A stretch of DNA of 64,000 nt from JBKBII01 sp046299415 (GCA_046299415.1 JBKBII010000011.1:1-64000), one strand, 5' to 3'; numbered from the stretch's first letter, positions 1 through 9,163 are shown. Made by a program: numbers and translations. The notes: generated by a model from the letters alone, not told the origin.

Positions 1-59
1 CAACGCTCGAGCGCCGCGCGTTCTTCGATTTCAGCGGAGGAGACGATCATATCGTTCAT
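1..59 (-). CDS. 5' end of an unidentified protein (cut by window edge)
   Basis: An open frame on the minus strand begins at an ATG at 59 (a second in-frame ATG is at 50) and runs off the left edge. Only about 19 residues are visible; they include an acidic, helix-like stretch (SAEIEERAALER), too short to assign a family. It lies downstream of the deacetylase-family gene in the same direction, about 230 bases away, so it could be the next gene of the cbb-linked operon or a separate unit. No clear ribosome binding site is seen before either ATG, so the call is tentative. Confidence 0.35.
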   Translation of the reverse strand, partial: MNDMIVSSAEIEERAALER

Positions 60-289
60 AAGCTAAAAAACGGCCGAAAGGGTCAATGATCGCGCGGCGC
101 GTCATCACCCGAATATCAACTAATCGATCGACAAGTCGTTAGGCGCGCTACAGACCAAAATTACAGTCCACCGGATCGCGCACGACTCGCTCGTGATCAA
201 CGAGGTTTTCGTCGGCACCGGGCCACGCTGACGATGGATTCGCGTCTCGAGACTCTTCCCAACCGCGCGCCTATCCACTGCGCCGCGTT

Positions 290-1567
290 TCAGCGATTCC
301 ATAACGGGTGAGTATCTAGGAGCCGCTCGATTCGCGCCTCGATATCGGCCAGCACAGCCCGTGCCTCTGGCGGCATCGGCCGATCGAGTCGAGAAAGGAA
401 TAGCGTATCAAACCACGGCTCGTCTTCGTCCTGGTCCCAATCCACGGCACGCAGCAGGGCCTGCCCTGCCTGAGGAATCGCCTCTGGCAAACAACGGCCC
501 GAAATCAACGCCCACAGTCCCGCCCATGCGCGCGCCAGGATCAACGGGTGATAGCCGCCGCCGCCGAGCACGAGTAAACGTGGTACGCCAGCCGCGGCAC
601 CTTGCCGATGTCGCGGCGCGGCATGAATCACGCGTTGGACCAGCGACAAAAACATCTGTGTAGTCAGCTCGAAGCGCCCGAGGGGATCCGCAAAAATCGC
701 ATCGGTACCGGCTTGCAATACGATCACATCTGCACCGAAACGCTCGACCACCTCCGGCCACACTGCGCTGAAGGCCATGTCATAACCGCGGTCACCCGTA
801 CCCGGCGGGAGCGGCACATTGACGGCGTTGCCCAGTCGCCCGACATCCTCGATACGGCCTCCGCCAAACGGGTACGCGGACTCAGTGTCCATGTGAATCG
901 ACATCGTCAACACTTCGGGGTCATCGGCGAATGCGATCTCGACCCCGTCGCCGTGATGAACGTCCAGATCGAGATACAACACCCGCATGCCGGCCTGCCG
1001 CAGACGCAGGATCCCGAGCGCCGGATCGTTGAGATAGCAAAACCCCTGCGCGCGCGAGGCTCGCGCGTGATGCATCCCGCCGGCAGGGTTGAACGCGATC
1101 GCTCCACCGAGCACGTGCTCAGCACCGAGGATCGACGCAAACGTCGCCGTCGCCGGTGTCGCGTACATATCGGGGAGATAGGGGTTTTCGAAATTGCCGA
1201 AGTTGTAGCGATCGCGCCAACGCTGAAACACCTTGCCAAAGCGCTCAGCACCGCGCAGCGCGTCGATGTAATCCGCGCTATGGAACCACTCGAGCTCGCC
1301 CGGCAGAGCCGCTCGCACGTCCTCGCGCTCGGCCTCGGTGATTGCGTCAAAAGCCTCGATCAAGTCGATCGTCAGCGACACGCGCGGAATGCCGAGCGGA
1401 TGGTTATCACCGTAGGAGTGCCCTCGATACCGTGGCGCGGCGAGCAATCGCGCCCGCAGTCGCGGGGAATCGTCGTCGCGGGTTTCCATGGCGGCCGAAT
1501 CCCCACCCAGCGATGCCGCGACACTCAAGTCTTGCTGCTGCGGTTTGTCTCCCTCAGGCATGGTCAT
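290..1567 (-). CDS. Histone deacetylase family / AcuC-like amidohydrolase
   Basis: Zn-dependent deacetylase-fold hydrolase of the arginase/deacetylase superfamily (AcuC, acetylpolyamine amidohydrolase, HDAC). Family hallmarks are all present: paired His in GGMHHA (about residues 166-167), the metal-binding LDLDVHHGDG block (about 200-208), the second Asp in QAGTDA (about 289) and the catalytic Tyr loop GGGGYHP. At 425 residues it is slightly longer than typical bacterial members because of about 35 extra N-terminal residues. The start at 1567 overlaps the cbbO stop as ATGA, so translation is probably coupled to cbbO. The in vivo substrate is unknown. The operon position suggests a protein-lysine or small-molecule deacetylation role linked to carbon fixation, which is inference. 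Confidence 0.9.
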   Translation of the reverse strand: MTMPEGDKPQQQDLSVAASLGGDSAAMETRDDDSPRLRARLLAAPRYRGHSYGDNHPLGIPRVSLTIDLIEAFDAITEAEREDVRAALPGELEWFHSADYIDALRGAERFGKVFQRWRDRYNFGNFENPYLPDMYATPATATFASILGAEHVLGGAIAFNPAGGMHHARASRAQGFCYLNDPALGILRLRQAGMRVLYLDLDVHHGDGVEIAFADDPEVLTMSIHMDTESAYPFGGGRIEDVGRLGNAVNVPLPPGTGDRGYDMAFSAVWPEVVERFGADVIVLQAGTDAIFADPLGRFELTTQMFLSLVQRVIHAAPRHRQGAAAGVPRLLVLGGGGYHPLILARAWAGLWALISGRCLPEAIPQAGQALLRAVDWDQDEDEPWFDTLFLSRLDRPMPPEARAVLADIEARIERLLDTHPLWNR

Positions 1568-4215
1568 GCGGCGCGCTTGAGTCGCAGATAAATCTCGGGC
1601 AGGCGCCGTGGCAGCGCGTCGACATCGTCGAGCACGAGAAAATGGCCGGGACCGAAAATCGCCGGCAGGTAATCCTCGCCACTGGAATCGAGCGTGATGC
1701 AAAACGGGTGAACCCCAGCATCGAGCGCCTCTTTCATCGCCATTCTCGTATCTTCGTGCAGATAACGCTGATCGCCGCCGTCGTCGTAATCAGCCGGTCG
1801 CCCATCCGACAGAATCAGTAACAAGCGATGGTTGGCCGTGACGCCGTCGAACGCCTTGATCGCGTGGCGAATCGCCGCCCCCATCCGAGAAGCGAGCCGC
1901 CCCGACACGCCACCAACGCGCGCCCGCACCCGATCATCAAGCGGTTCGCTGAAATGCTTGAGCCAGTAAAAATGAACCTGGTCGCGCTGTTTCGACGCAA
2001 ACCCCGTCAGTGCATAAGGATCGCCGACGCGCTCGATCGCCTCGGCGAACAGCAGCAAACCAGCCCGAATGCGATCGACGATCTTGCCGTTGCCGCGAGG
2101 ATGGCGCGCCATGATCGAGGTCGATAGATCGGCCAGCAACAGCACCGCGGTGTCGCGATGCTGAACCGCACGCCGCGAATAAATGAACGGCTTAGGCGCC
2201 AATCCGGCGCGTTTTTCAGCGACATAGTCGATCGCGGCGGATAGATCGAGCTCGTCGCCGTCGAGCTGTTTGCGTTGCGGCGCCAGCCGCTCGGGCTTTT
2301 GCATCTCAAGCGCTTTGGTCAGTCGCTTGAGCGTAGCTCGGTTCTCCTCATACAGCGCCGTCGCCCGCTCGCTGTTCTCATCGCTGTAGATCGATTCAAG
2401 GACCCGCGTCCAATCGGCGATGTAGCGTTGCTCGCGATAATCCCACTCCGGATAGGCGATGCCGCTGGTGTTCGGCTCATAGCGCGCGCCGCGTTTCTTG
2501 ACTTGCGCCGGTTGTGGAATTCCCACGCCGATACGACCGCCTGAGCCGGAGGTGTTCTGCTGCGGCAACTGGATGTCGGCGTCTGGGTCTTTTTGCGCGC
2601 CCTCGGGCGCTTGCTGAGGCGCTTCCTCCTGTTTTTCACGCACAAAGCGCTGCGCATCGTGCGCATCGTGATCGCGAAAATCCGCGAGGCTGCCATCGCG
2701 ACGCGGTGCCGGATAGACGGCCAGTGCCGCGTTCATCGACAAGCCCGGCAAGTAGGCGTCTCGCCGTGTCTGCGCATCAAGCTCGGGGGCCTCGACTTCG
2801 CCCGTCGGCAACGGCAAGGACCCGCTGGCAAATACACGCTCAGCCCAGCACCAGGCATCCAGCGGGCGAGCCCCCGGCCGGGTTAACGCAAAAAGCTCTT
2901 CGAAAGCCGCCACGTGGCGCTGACCGGCGGACGGTGCTTGAGCAGAGCCGTCACGCTCGGCCAGCAAACGTCGATAAGCCGCCAACGCGAGCACGCGATA
3001 CGGCTTGGCCACGTCGGCCCCCGGATCACGGGAATTGGGCTCTGATGCCAATCGCGCCTCACGCAGAGCGTCCTCCTCGAGCGTGATCAGGCGTTCAAGA
3101 AAACCGGGGATCCGCGTCGCCAACAACGCATTGACCCGGAAATCCTCGGCCAGATCGAACAGCACCTGAAAGCGAAACATCTGCTCTTTGAAAGGTGCAA
3201 ACAACGGTCGCCAGGTGATCCGTCGCTCGCTCTCGGGCACGTCGTCCAACGATGGCGGCGTCACGCCCGCATTCTCAAACAGCGACATCAACGCCTCATT
3301 CGAATACGAGTCAAACGCCAGATGCCCCGCGATGTGCTGCACCGCAACAATAGCCGTCTTGCGGTCCGGCATTACGGTGGGCAGAAAAATCCGCCGACCA
3401 TCGGTCTCGGCCAACGGGCGGCCGTCGTTCGGCTTCCACGCCGCATCGGCAAGCGGGATTTCCGCGCCCATCCAGGCCAGCACCACGAGCTTCAGAAAAC
3501 GCGAATGCGCACGCGGCCGGAAACCGGGCAACGCCTCGAGCAGCAAGCGCATCGACTCTTCCGATTCGAGCCGAAAATACGCCTCACCGCGCGAACGACC
3601 CGCCGCCAGCAGGTCAGCCCCTCGCCGTGCCCACGCCAGCAGACCGTCATCGCCAACCAGATTGCGCGCGATCGGCGCCCCTGCGAGATAACAATCCAAC
3701 GTTAGCCCACGCTCCTGGAAGAGCGTCTCGGCCGGCCTGATCAAGCGCTCTAGCGCTGCAACGCCCTCGTCGCCGCCCAACGCCGCAAAATCCGCTTCGA
3801 AGTACGCTCGCGCATCGACCACCGACCGTTCGAGCCACTCGCAGCCCATTTCAAACCAACGCTGCGCACCCGACTCACCCCAGGCCATCCACACCGCATC
3901 GACCCGCGCCATGAAGCCTTCGAGCGCAAAGTTCGAGTTGACGTGCGTCAAAAATGCCGCCGCCTGCTCGGTCCAACGGCGCGCCGTCTCGGTGTGCTCG
4001 GCAACCCGTGCCGAGTGCCGGATGAAACTCTTGCCAGACTCACGATCATGGAAGAACAGATCACGGGCCGTCTCGATCCACAGACGCGCATCGGCTTCGT
4101 TCGCCACCGCGCGCACCGCCGGTAAAGCCGCCTTGGTATCACGATGCGCGACGAAGGAAATCTGCTCGAGATGCGCCAAGACCTCCTCGATCGCGATGCT
4201 GTCGTCAGTCGTCAT
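1564..4215 (-). CDS. cbbO: Rubisco activation protein CbbO (VWA domain; NorD-like)
   Basis: Large protein of 883 residues that, with the AAA+ ATPase CbbQ, forms the CbbQO Rubisco activase that removes inhibitory sugar phosphates from Rubisco. The C-terminal ~200 residues form a von Willebrand factor A domain with an intact MIDAS motif (ADLSTSIM, matching DxSxS) followed by a conserved ILSDGRPADY segment. The N-terminal ~450 residues are the helical CbbO/NorD region and the middle is charged and glutamine-rich. NorD of denitrifiers is the nearest alternative, but the adjacent gene has the CbbQ rather than NorQ look. The ATG at 4215 lies 5 bases after the cbbQ stop, and the gene overlaps the downstream deacetylase gene by 4 bases, giving the operon cbbQ-cbbO-deacetylase. 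No cbbL/cbbS is visible here. Confidence 0.9.
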   Translation of the reverse strand: MTTDDSIAIEEVLAHLEQISFVAHRDTKAALPAVRAVANEADARLWIETARDLFFHDRESGKSFIRHSARVAEHTETARRWTEQAAAFLTHVNSNFALEGFMARVDAVWMAWGESGAQRWFEMGCEWLERSVVDARAYFEADFAALGGDEGVAALERLIRPAETLFQERGLTLDCYLAGAPIARNLVGDDGLLAWARRGADLLAAGRSRGEAYFRLESEESMRLLLEALPGFRPRAHSRFLKLVVLAWMGAEIPLADAAWKPNDGRPLAETDGRRIFLPTVMPDRKTAIVAVQHIAGHLAFDSYSNEALMSLFENAGVTPPSLDDVPESERRITWRPLFAPFKEQMFRFQVLFDLAEDFRVNALLATRIPGFLERLITLEEDALREARLASEPNSRDPGADVAKPYRVLALAAYRRLLAERDGSAQAPSAGQRHVAAFEELFALTRPGARPLDAWCWAERVFASGSLPLPTGEVEAPELDAQTRRDAYLPGLSMNAALAVYPAPRRDGSLADFRDHDAHDAQRFVREKQEEAPQQAPEGAQKDPDADIQLPQQNTSGSGGRIGVGIPQPAQVKKRGARYEPNTSGIAYPEWDYREQRYIADWTRVLESIYSDENSERATALYEENRATLKRLTKALEMQKPERLAPQRKQLDGDELDLSAAIDYVAEKRAGLAPKPFIYSRRAVQHRDTAVLLLADLSTSIMARHPRGNGKIVDRIRAGLLLFAEAIERVGDPYALTGFASKQRDQVHFYWLKHFSEPLDDRVRARVGGVSGRLASRMGAAIRHAIKAFDGVTANHRLLLILSDGRPADYDDGGDQRYLHEDTRMAMKEALDAGVHPFCITLDSSGEDYLPAIFGPGHFLVLDDVDALPRRLPEIYLRLKRAA

Positions 4216-4219
4216 GCGA

Positions 4220-5077
4220 TCAGGCCGCCGTCGCGCCGAAATGGGCGGCGAAGATCTCCTCCAGAGCGGCAATCAGCTCCGGGTCATCGGTCAACGGCGC
4301 AATCATCGCTGCACGACACGCCGCGATCGGCGTAAGACCCGCCTTAATCAATTTCGCCGCGTAGGTCAGCGCCCGAGTCGATGTTGCCTCTTCCAGCCCG
4401 TGATCCTTAAGCGCTCGTGCACGGCGCCCCGCCGCCACCAGTTTCTCAACGAGATCGGCGTCGACGCCACCGGCCTCGTGCGCAACGACCTCGCGTTCAA
4501 CCGACTCATCGGGATAATCAAAATGAATCCCGACAAAACGCTGCTTGGTGGACGGCTTGAGATCCTTCAGCACTGTCTGATAGCCGGGGTTGTACGAGAT
4601 CACAAGCATGAAATCCTCATGTGCATCGACAACCTGGGACTTCTTGTCGATCGGCAGCTGACGTCGATGATCGGTCAGCGGATGAATCACGACCGTCGTG
4701 TCGGTTCGCGCCTCGACGATCTCATCGAGGTAGCCGATGGCGCCTTCCTTGACCGCACGGGTCAGAGGCCCATCCTGCCAAACCGTCTCCTCCCCCTGCA
4801 GCAAGAACCGGCCGACGAGATCAGCACTAGTCAGATCTTCATGGCATGCGACCGTCACCAACGGGCGGCCGAGCACATGGGCCATGTGCTCCAAAAATCG
4901 GGTCTTACCGCAACCGGTCGGCCCCTTGAGCATCACCGGCAAACGCTCCGACCAGGCGGCCCGAAAGATCTCGATTTCATCATTCTGCGCACGATAAAAC
5001 GGCGCATCCTCATCGGCTCGCGGCTGTTCGATTACATCACGCTCAACGCCCCGAAGCCGGTTCAAAAGACCCTTCAT
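4220..5077 (-). CDS. cbbQ: Rubisco activase AAA+ ATPase CbbQ (MoxR family)
   Basis: AAA+ ATPase of the MoxR family, partner of CbbO. The Walker A motif GPTGCGKT is at residues 52-59. Further along come the family signatures VACHEDLTSADLVGRF and WQDGPLTRAV, the Walker B region GYLDEIVEAR, and ISYNPGYQTVLKDLKPST with the sensor region. Length 285 residues is a little over the usual ~270. The start at 5077 is chosen because an AGGAG box lies 7 bases upstream; a longer reading upstream has no such site. NorQ is the main alternative, but CbbQ fits better with CbbO next door and sulfur-lithotrophic surroundings. It is probably the first gene of a three-gene operon. Confidence 0.93.
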   Translation of the reverse strand: MKGLLNRLRGVERDVIEQPRADEDAPFYRAQNDEIEIFRAAWSERLPVMLKGPTGCGKTRFLEHMAHVLGRPLVTVACHEDLTSADLVGRFLLQGEETVWQDGPLTRAVKEGAIGYLDEIVEARTDTTVVIHPLTDHRRQLPIDKKSQVVDAHEDFMLVISYNPGYQTVLKDLKPSTKQRFVGIHFDYPDESVEREVVAHEAGGVDADLVEKLVAAGRRARALKDHGLEEATSTRALTYAAKLIKAGLTPIAACRAAMIAPLTDDPELIAALEEIFAAHFGATAA

Positions 5078-5949
5078 ATCCCACTCCTGTCGAGACCACA
5101 TCGCCCTTCTAGGCAACGCGGACAAACAAAAAGATCGCCTCAGATCCTTGCCGCAGGCTTCCCGTTGATGTCAGCCAACCGACCTAGTTCTTCACCGATG
5201 ACATCGCGAGTTTCTGCCTGAACACCGATCAGGTGCCGAAGTCCACACGACGATCACCGCCATCATCAGCGAGTCGAAGACCGTCAACCGACGATGGGCC
5301 ACAGACAAGCCAACGGGGAGACGCTGACCGTTTCGACGCGCGTGCGCGGTAGCGTCACGCTGTGCGGCCTTTCTCGCCAAAATGCTCGCGATGCCACGCG
5401 ACGCGCACTTCTAGCGCCCGGCACTACTTGTCTCGCGTGGCTTCCGCAGCGGTTCGTGAGCGTACGCAGCGCGGTCGAGCCAACGCCCTGCTCGCTTCGG
5501 CTTCATTCACCCAAATCATCCAGCAAACTCAAAAGACGCCAAGCGCAGCGGTCTCCGGCGCGCCGAACGCGACGTTTTCGAGCCTGAAACGCGTCCACAA
5601 GCCTGACGCGACACGGACTTTTCCGAACGCTGACAGCGGAGCCAAGAACCGGCCACTGCCCGCTGTCCGGCACATCACCTTCACCCAGATGAAGCCGATT
5701 CGAATAAACGCTAAACTCTGCGCGCTTTGGGTTACACGAAGCTCTGCATTATCCACATCCATCAACGCGATTTCGCCTCGCAGATGCGTCAAGCGTCCGG
5801 TTTCGACGCCGACCGATCCGTGTTTCCTTGCTCCGGAGTCGACCAAGGCCGTGATGATGCCTCGTGGATACCCCACCGGCCATCGTCCATCGGCGACCTT
5901 GATCGGCACTCGTCCATCAGCACGATTTTTTGCCGCACAGAGGAATGGC
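5078..5949. other. Intergenic spacer, divergent promoter region of cbbQ
   Basis: About 870 bases between the cbbQ start (minus strand) and a small plus-strand gene. Frames across it lack protein-like composition, known motifs or good ribosome binding sites. It should carry the cbbQ promoter, but I cannot point to a convincing -35/-10 pair or CbbR-type T-N11-A site. Confidence 0.5.
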
Positions 5950-6264
5950 ATGAACCTGAAAATGATCAAACTCAACAACCTGCAATACAACGCCAATCGC
6001 GACCCAGCGGTCTATCGGCGTCCGGTCAACACCGATTTCCGTCTGCAGGCCCTGCTCGGTGGCTCAGGTCAGGCCAAAGCGAAATTCGTCGTCGATGGTC
6101 ATGCACTGTGCGAAGAAACCATCTCGCTGCCGGGCGCCTTCGATTGCCACTTCCGCTTTGAGTCTGCAGGCACCCGACTGGGCGAGCTCATCATCGAAAA
6201 CAACGGCTCCAACGTGAAACACCCGATCCGGGTCGACGTCCTTGAGCATGCGCCGATCGGCTAG
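5950..6264 (+). CDS. Small protein of unknown function
   Basis: A 104-residue protein I do not recognise. The start ATG is preceded by AGAGGA six to eleven bases upstream, which supports real translation. The sequence has no signal peptide or membrane segment. It contains one Cys in HALCEET and another in FDCHFRF and alternates hydrophobic and polar residues in the second half (FVVDGH, HFRFES, ELIIENNG, IRVDVLEH), suggesting a small beta-sandwich. It stands alone on the plus strand between the cbb operon and the receiver-like gene, with about 450 bases of apparently empty sequence downstream. No function is proposed. Confidence 0.6.
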   Translation: MNLKMIKLNNLQYNANRDPAVYRRPVNTDFRLQALLGGSGQAKAKFVVDGHALCEETISLPGAFDCHFRFESAGTRLGELIIENNGSNVKHPIRVDVLEHAPIG

Positions 6265-6715
6265 GGCTACATTGACGGTTCTCCGCGCGGCTTTGACGCC
6301 ACTTGTCAGCCGCAGGCGAACCCTCGTTCGTGGAACGCGTCGGTTCTCTCAGCTGAGACTGCCGACCAACGCTTTTACGCAAACCAGACGCCTGCCATAC
6401 GCATCCGAGCTACGCGTCAACGTTCAGCGTCAAGAAATTGCGTGTGGAACGGCGCTTGGCTCTAGTGCCTTCATCGCGCAGGCGGGCATTACCACCCCAA
6501 CTCTCTCAGCGGCGCGCGCGCTCCCGCTCGCTCAATCCCGTATCGACCGGCTCGGCTCGCCACGAATCGGGGCCTTATCGCCACGAATCACGTCACTGAT
6601 CGACTCGCGTCTTCCAGCCCAGCGGTTACGCCGCCCCAACGGTGTCGAGACGCCGCAGCCTCAACCACCGCCCCGCCAGACGAAATCCCGTGTGGACCAC
6701 GACACCTGCTCGACC
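6265..6715. other. Intergenic spacer with nothing recognised
   Basis: About 450 bases between two convergent genes. The possible reading frames here are short, of biased composition and without ribosome binding sites. No strong terminator hairpin was found. Confidence 0.45.
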
Positions 6716-7102
6716 TCACCAATCGTAAGCCGCAAAAAAACCGGGCAATGATTCGTGAATCTGGTCGCGCTCAAAAAAGCGGTCGGCACGCGACAGGCGC
6801 ATTTCGTCTCGCAGGTCCTCGCCGCCGCCAAAACACAACACCGGCAGATTGATTTGGTACTCGCGGCGGATGATGTTGATCACGTCCAGCGGATCGAAGG
6901 CTTCAATCTCGTCGAGATCGAGGACAAGAAACCGAAACAACAAAAGCTCGTGCCAATCGCCAAAGGCATCCAGACTGCTGGCACGCTCGACCTCCCAGTC
7001 GTCGGGCGCTGCGGCCTCGACCGCCGCCGCGAGGCTCGCATCGCAAGTCATCAGCGCAATGCGTTTTCGTCTACGAGTCTCGATCGTCGGCGTCGTGGGC
7101 AT
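6716..7102 (-). CDS. Degenerate response-regulator receiver-like protein
   Basis: A 128-residue protein with the outline of a stand-alone receiver (REC) domain: an opening KRIALMTCD strand with an acidic residue, a central FLVLDLDEIEAFD strand and turn at the phospho-acceptor position, and a following LPVLCFGGG strand. The conserved Lys expected after the fifth strand and the usual Thr/Ser switch are not seen, so it may be a pseudo-receiver that is not phosphorylated. Known bacterial pseudo-receivers often act as protein-interaction modules. The gene lies 116 bases downstream of the ligase-like gene in the same direction and may share its transcript. The family assignment comes from fold-like pattern only. 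Confidence 0.6.
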   Translation of the reverse strand: MPTTPTIETRRRKRIALMTCDASLAAAVEAAAPDDWEVERASSLDAFGDWHELLLFRFLVLDLDEIEAFDPLDVINIIRREYQINLPVLCFGGGEDLRDEMRLSRADRFFERDQIHESLPGFFAAYDW

Positions 7103-7218
7103 GCAAATTCCTCTGGTTCGAGTCCGTCTAACAGTTCGAACAAAACGAAAAGCGAGCTCAAAAGCCCCACCTTATTCGGGCCACAAATTCCCGTAATCAA
7201 AACTCGCGAGCTCCGATC

Positions 7219-8580
7219 TCACAGGCTTCGAATGGCTCGCGCGAGTCCATCGATGCGGCAAGCGACCTCGCTTGCGACAATCGCCGGAGCATTGCCTGTC
7301 AGCGCGCGCTCCAGCGCGATCCGATCAGCCCGGACTCCAGACAAGTGCTGGATCAACGTCTCTGGCTCGATTTCGGCGCACCAATCCGGCCCGGCGCCGA
7401 GCCGCACGACACAGCCCCGCTCCAGCTCAACACGCAAACGGCCAAATCGGGTCGCGGTGTCAAATGCAAACGCCTCCCGATGAATGCGCAAACCGTCGGG
7501 GATCTGCGTCACCGATCCCGACACTGAATTCTCAGGGCCATGATCCGACGGCACAACGGGCGCGAGATCTGCGAGCGCTTCGCGGCCCTCAGCCAGCCAA
7601 CGGGCGGCCGTTTGGCGATCCAGAACACTGTCGACCAATCGCCCGGTAAATCGCCGCTCGCATTCACGACGCACAACATATCGCAGTGACTTGAAATCGA
7701 CCGTTGGCCACGCATCCATCAGGCCACCCACGCGCCGGGCCACACTCGGTATCAGCCACGCACGAAACCCTGGACTGCGCTCGCGCAACGCCTCGACAAA
7801 GCGCACAGCCGGAAAGCGACCCAGCAGACTGGCTCCAAACACACAGCCGTCGCCGACAGTCGCCGCACCGCTCCCCATCACCTTGCGCTCGCCCAACCAA
7901 ACATCCTGTCCCTCAATACGAAGACCCATCGGCTCGCCCAGATCGGGTTTGAGGTCAGTCGAGCGGCCGGCGGCGTTGATTCGTTCAGGACTTTCGTCTG
8001 TCGCTGGACACCGGACCTCTTCGGCAAGTTGCCCCAAGGCCCGGACCGCAATGCCAAGCCCCAGCGCAAACAAATGACGGTGCCCTCGCGCCAAGGCCGA
8101 ACGTGGTTGAACGATAAAAAAACAATCCTGATCGGCATCAACCCAGACGGCTCCACCGCCGAGCACCCGACGCACTACGGGCAAACCGCGCTTACGACAG
8201 CCCTCCAGATCGAGGTCAAGCCCCGCGTTCTGATGGGCGCCAACCGAGATATGAGCTTGCTCCGTGCGCAACCACAGCACCAACGTCTCATCAAGCGAGG
8301 CGCAGGCCGCGGCGCCCGCGTATAGCGCATGAAGGTTCTCGGCTTCAACGGTGCCGCCATCGATCCAGCGCACGACCCCAGCCAAGGCCCCACTGGCCAA
8401 AGCACCGCCGGTTGCACTCGCCTGTCGGGTGCTCGAGTTCAGCGCGGCACTCACTCCAGCGTCGATCAATGCGCCCGTTTGCGGATCCATTTCTCGACTC
8501 ATTTCGCGGCCCGGAGACGGTGTAAGCGGCTGCCTAACCGTGGCGATTGTCATCGACCCTGACCTCGTTCCCCCGACCAT
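7219..8580 (-). CDS. Second lipoate-protein ligase A family protein
   Basis: A 453-residue member of the biotin/lipoyl A/B protein ligase superfamily, distinct from the sLpl-type ligase at 15.2-16.3 kb. Domain markers are the substrate-loop motif RRVLGGGAVW (residues 137-146; family consensus RR.SGGGAVY) and GERKVMGSGAA with the catalytic-type Lys 233. About 75 residues precede the domain, and a C-terminal domain of about 100 residues resembles the LplA accessory domain in position. The ATG at 8580 overlaps the upstream gene's TGA as ATGA, so expression is probably coupled. Given the neighbouring LbpA genes it may ligate or transfer lipoate or octanoate to one of them, or have a specialised role; which one is not shown by the sequence. 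Confidence 0.75.
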   Translation of the reverse strand: MVGGTRSGSMTIATVRQPLTPSPGREMSREMDPQTGALIDAGVSAALNSSTRQASATGGALASGALAGVVRWIDGGTVEAENLHALYAGAAACASLDETLVLWLRTEQAHISVGAHQNAGLDLDLEGCRKRGLPVVRRVLGGGAVWVDADQDCFFIVQPRSALARGHRHLFALGLGIAVRALGQLAEEVRCPATDESPERINAAGRSTDLKPDLGEPMGLRIEGQDVWLGERKVMGSGAATVGDGCVFGASLLGRFPAVRFVEALRERSPGFRAWLIPSVARRVGGLMDAWPTVDFKSLRYVVRRECERRFTGRLVDSVLDRQTAARWLAEGREALADLAPVVPSDHGPENSVSGSVTQIPDGLRIHREAFAFDTATRFGRLRVELERGCVVRLGAGPDWCAEIEPETLIQHLSGVRADRIALERALTGNAPAIVASEVACRIDGLARAIRSL

Positions 8581-9056
8581 CAATCATCACTTCCCGAGTT
8601 CGGGCGGGAGGCAACGTCGGTATCGGATGTTTCCGAACCGACCGGGGGGCGTGTGTCGGATTCGGCCCTCGGCGGTTCGTCTTTCGGCTGATAAAAGTAG
8701 CGGAAATAAAAGTCGCTTCGTGCAAGATCCTCGTACATCTTGGCGCGTTCCTCTACGCCGCCGCGAAGCACTTCGATCAACGCCATCGCCTGCTCACCAT
8801 CAACGATGTGCATCGCGCCCAGCAGCTCCTGATCGGTATCGAGAAAGTGCTGCGCAAACTCATCCGGTTCATGGACATAGACCAGAAACGCCTTACATTC
8901 GGCATCGGTAGGTTCGAGTGGCTGCATGACGAGGCGGCCCAGCCAGGCGATCCTCGCCAATTGATTGAACTGGTGAATATCGAACTTCTTGCCCTTCTTG
9001 TATTTGTTGAGTTCGTTGCGGATCTCACCGATGTTCGTGATCTTGAGCGACTTCAT
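8580..9056 (-). CDS. Unrecognised charged cytoplasmic protein, coupled to ligase gene
   Basis: A 158-residue protein with no signal peptide or membrane helix. Lys-rich N-terminus (KKGKKFDIHQF), helical middle rich in Glu/Asp, an aromatic patch YFRYFYQP near residue 125, and a disordered acidic tail of about 30 residues. I do not recognise the family. The start at 9056 is set by a GGAGGG box six to eleven bases upstream; longer readings lack a site. Its stop overlaps the start of the lipoate-ligase-like gene (ATGA), so the two are very likely co-expressed and may work together. Confidence 0.7.
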   Translation of the reverse strand: MKSLKITNIGEIRNELNKYKKGKKFDIHQFNQLARIAWLGRLVMQPLEPTDAECKAFLVYVHEPDEFAQHFLDTDQELLGAMHIVDGEQAMALIEVLRGGVEERAKMYEDLARSDFYFRYFYQPKDEPPRAESDTRPPVGSETSDTDVASRPNSGSDD

Positions 9057-9109
9057 ACCGACCCTCCATAAAAAGACAAGAGTAGCGCCCGGACGCTCAG
9101 ACACAAATG

Positions 9110-9139
9110 ACCGTGCCCGGGCATGGGCCCGGGCACGGT
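9110..9139 (-). terminator. Strong GC hairpin, probable terminator or processing site
   Basis: Perfect 12-bp inverted repeat (ACCGTGCCCGGG / CCCGGGCACGGT) with a 6-base loop, about 95 bases past the stop of the exported-protein gene and upstream of the 9056 gene. On the minus strand only a weak T-rich stretch follows (ATTTGTGT), so it is a poor textbook intrinsic terminator but a strong RNA structure. Confidence 0.5.
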
Positions 9140-9163
9140 GAGTTCGCAACAACACCGGAAGCG

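Noticed and set aside
602..1591. Long plus-strand open frame of 329 codons opposite the deacetylase-family gene
   Set aside because: It is antisense to a gene with intact catalytic motifs and has no recognisable domain; high-GC third-position bias explains the open frame.
5529..5996. Minus-strand frame of 155 codons in the cbbQ upstream region
   Set aside because: It overlaps the better-supported plus-strand gene start at 5950, has no ribosome binding site at its start and no family features.
7116..7126. GGTTCGAGTCC, which looks like the T-loop of a tRNA
   Set aside because: Flanking bases do not form the T-stem and no acceptor, D or anticodon arm is present.
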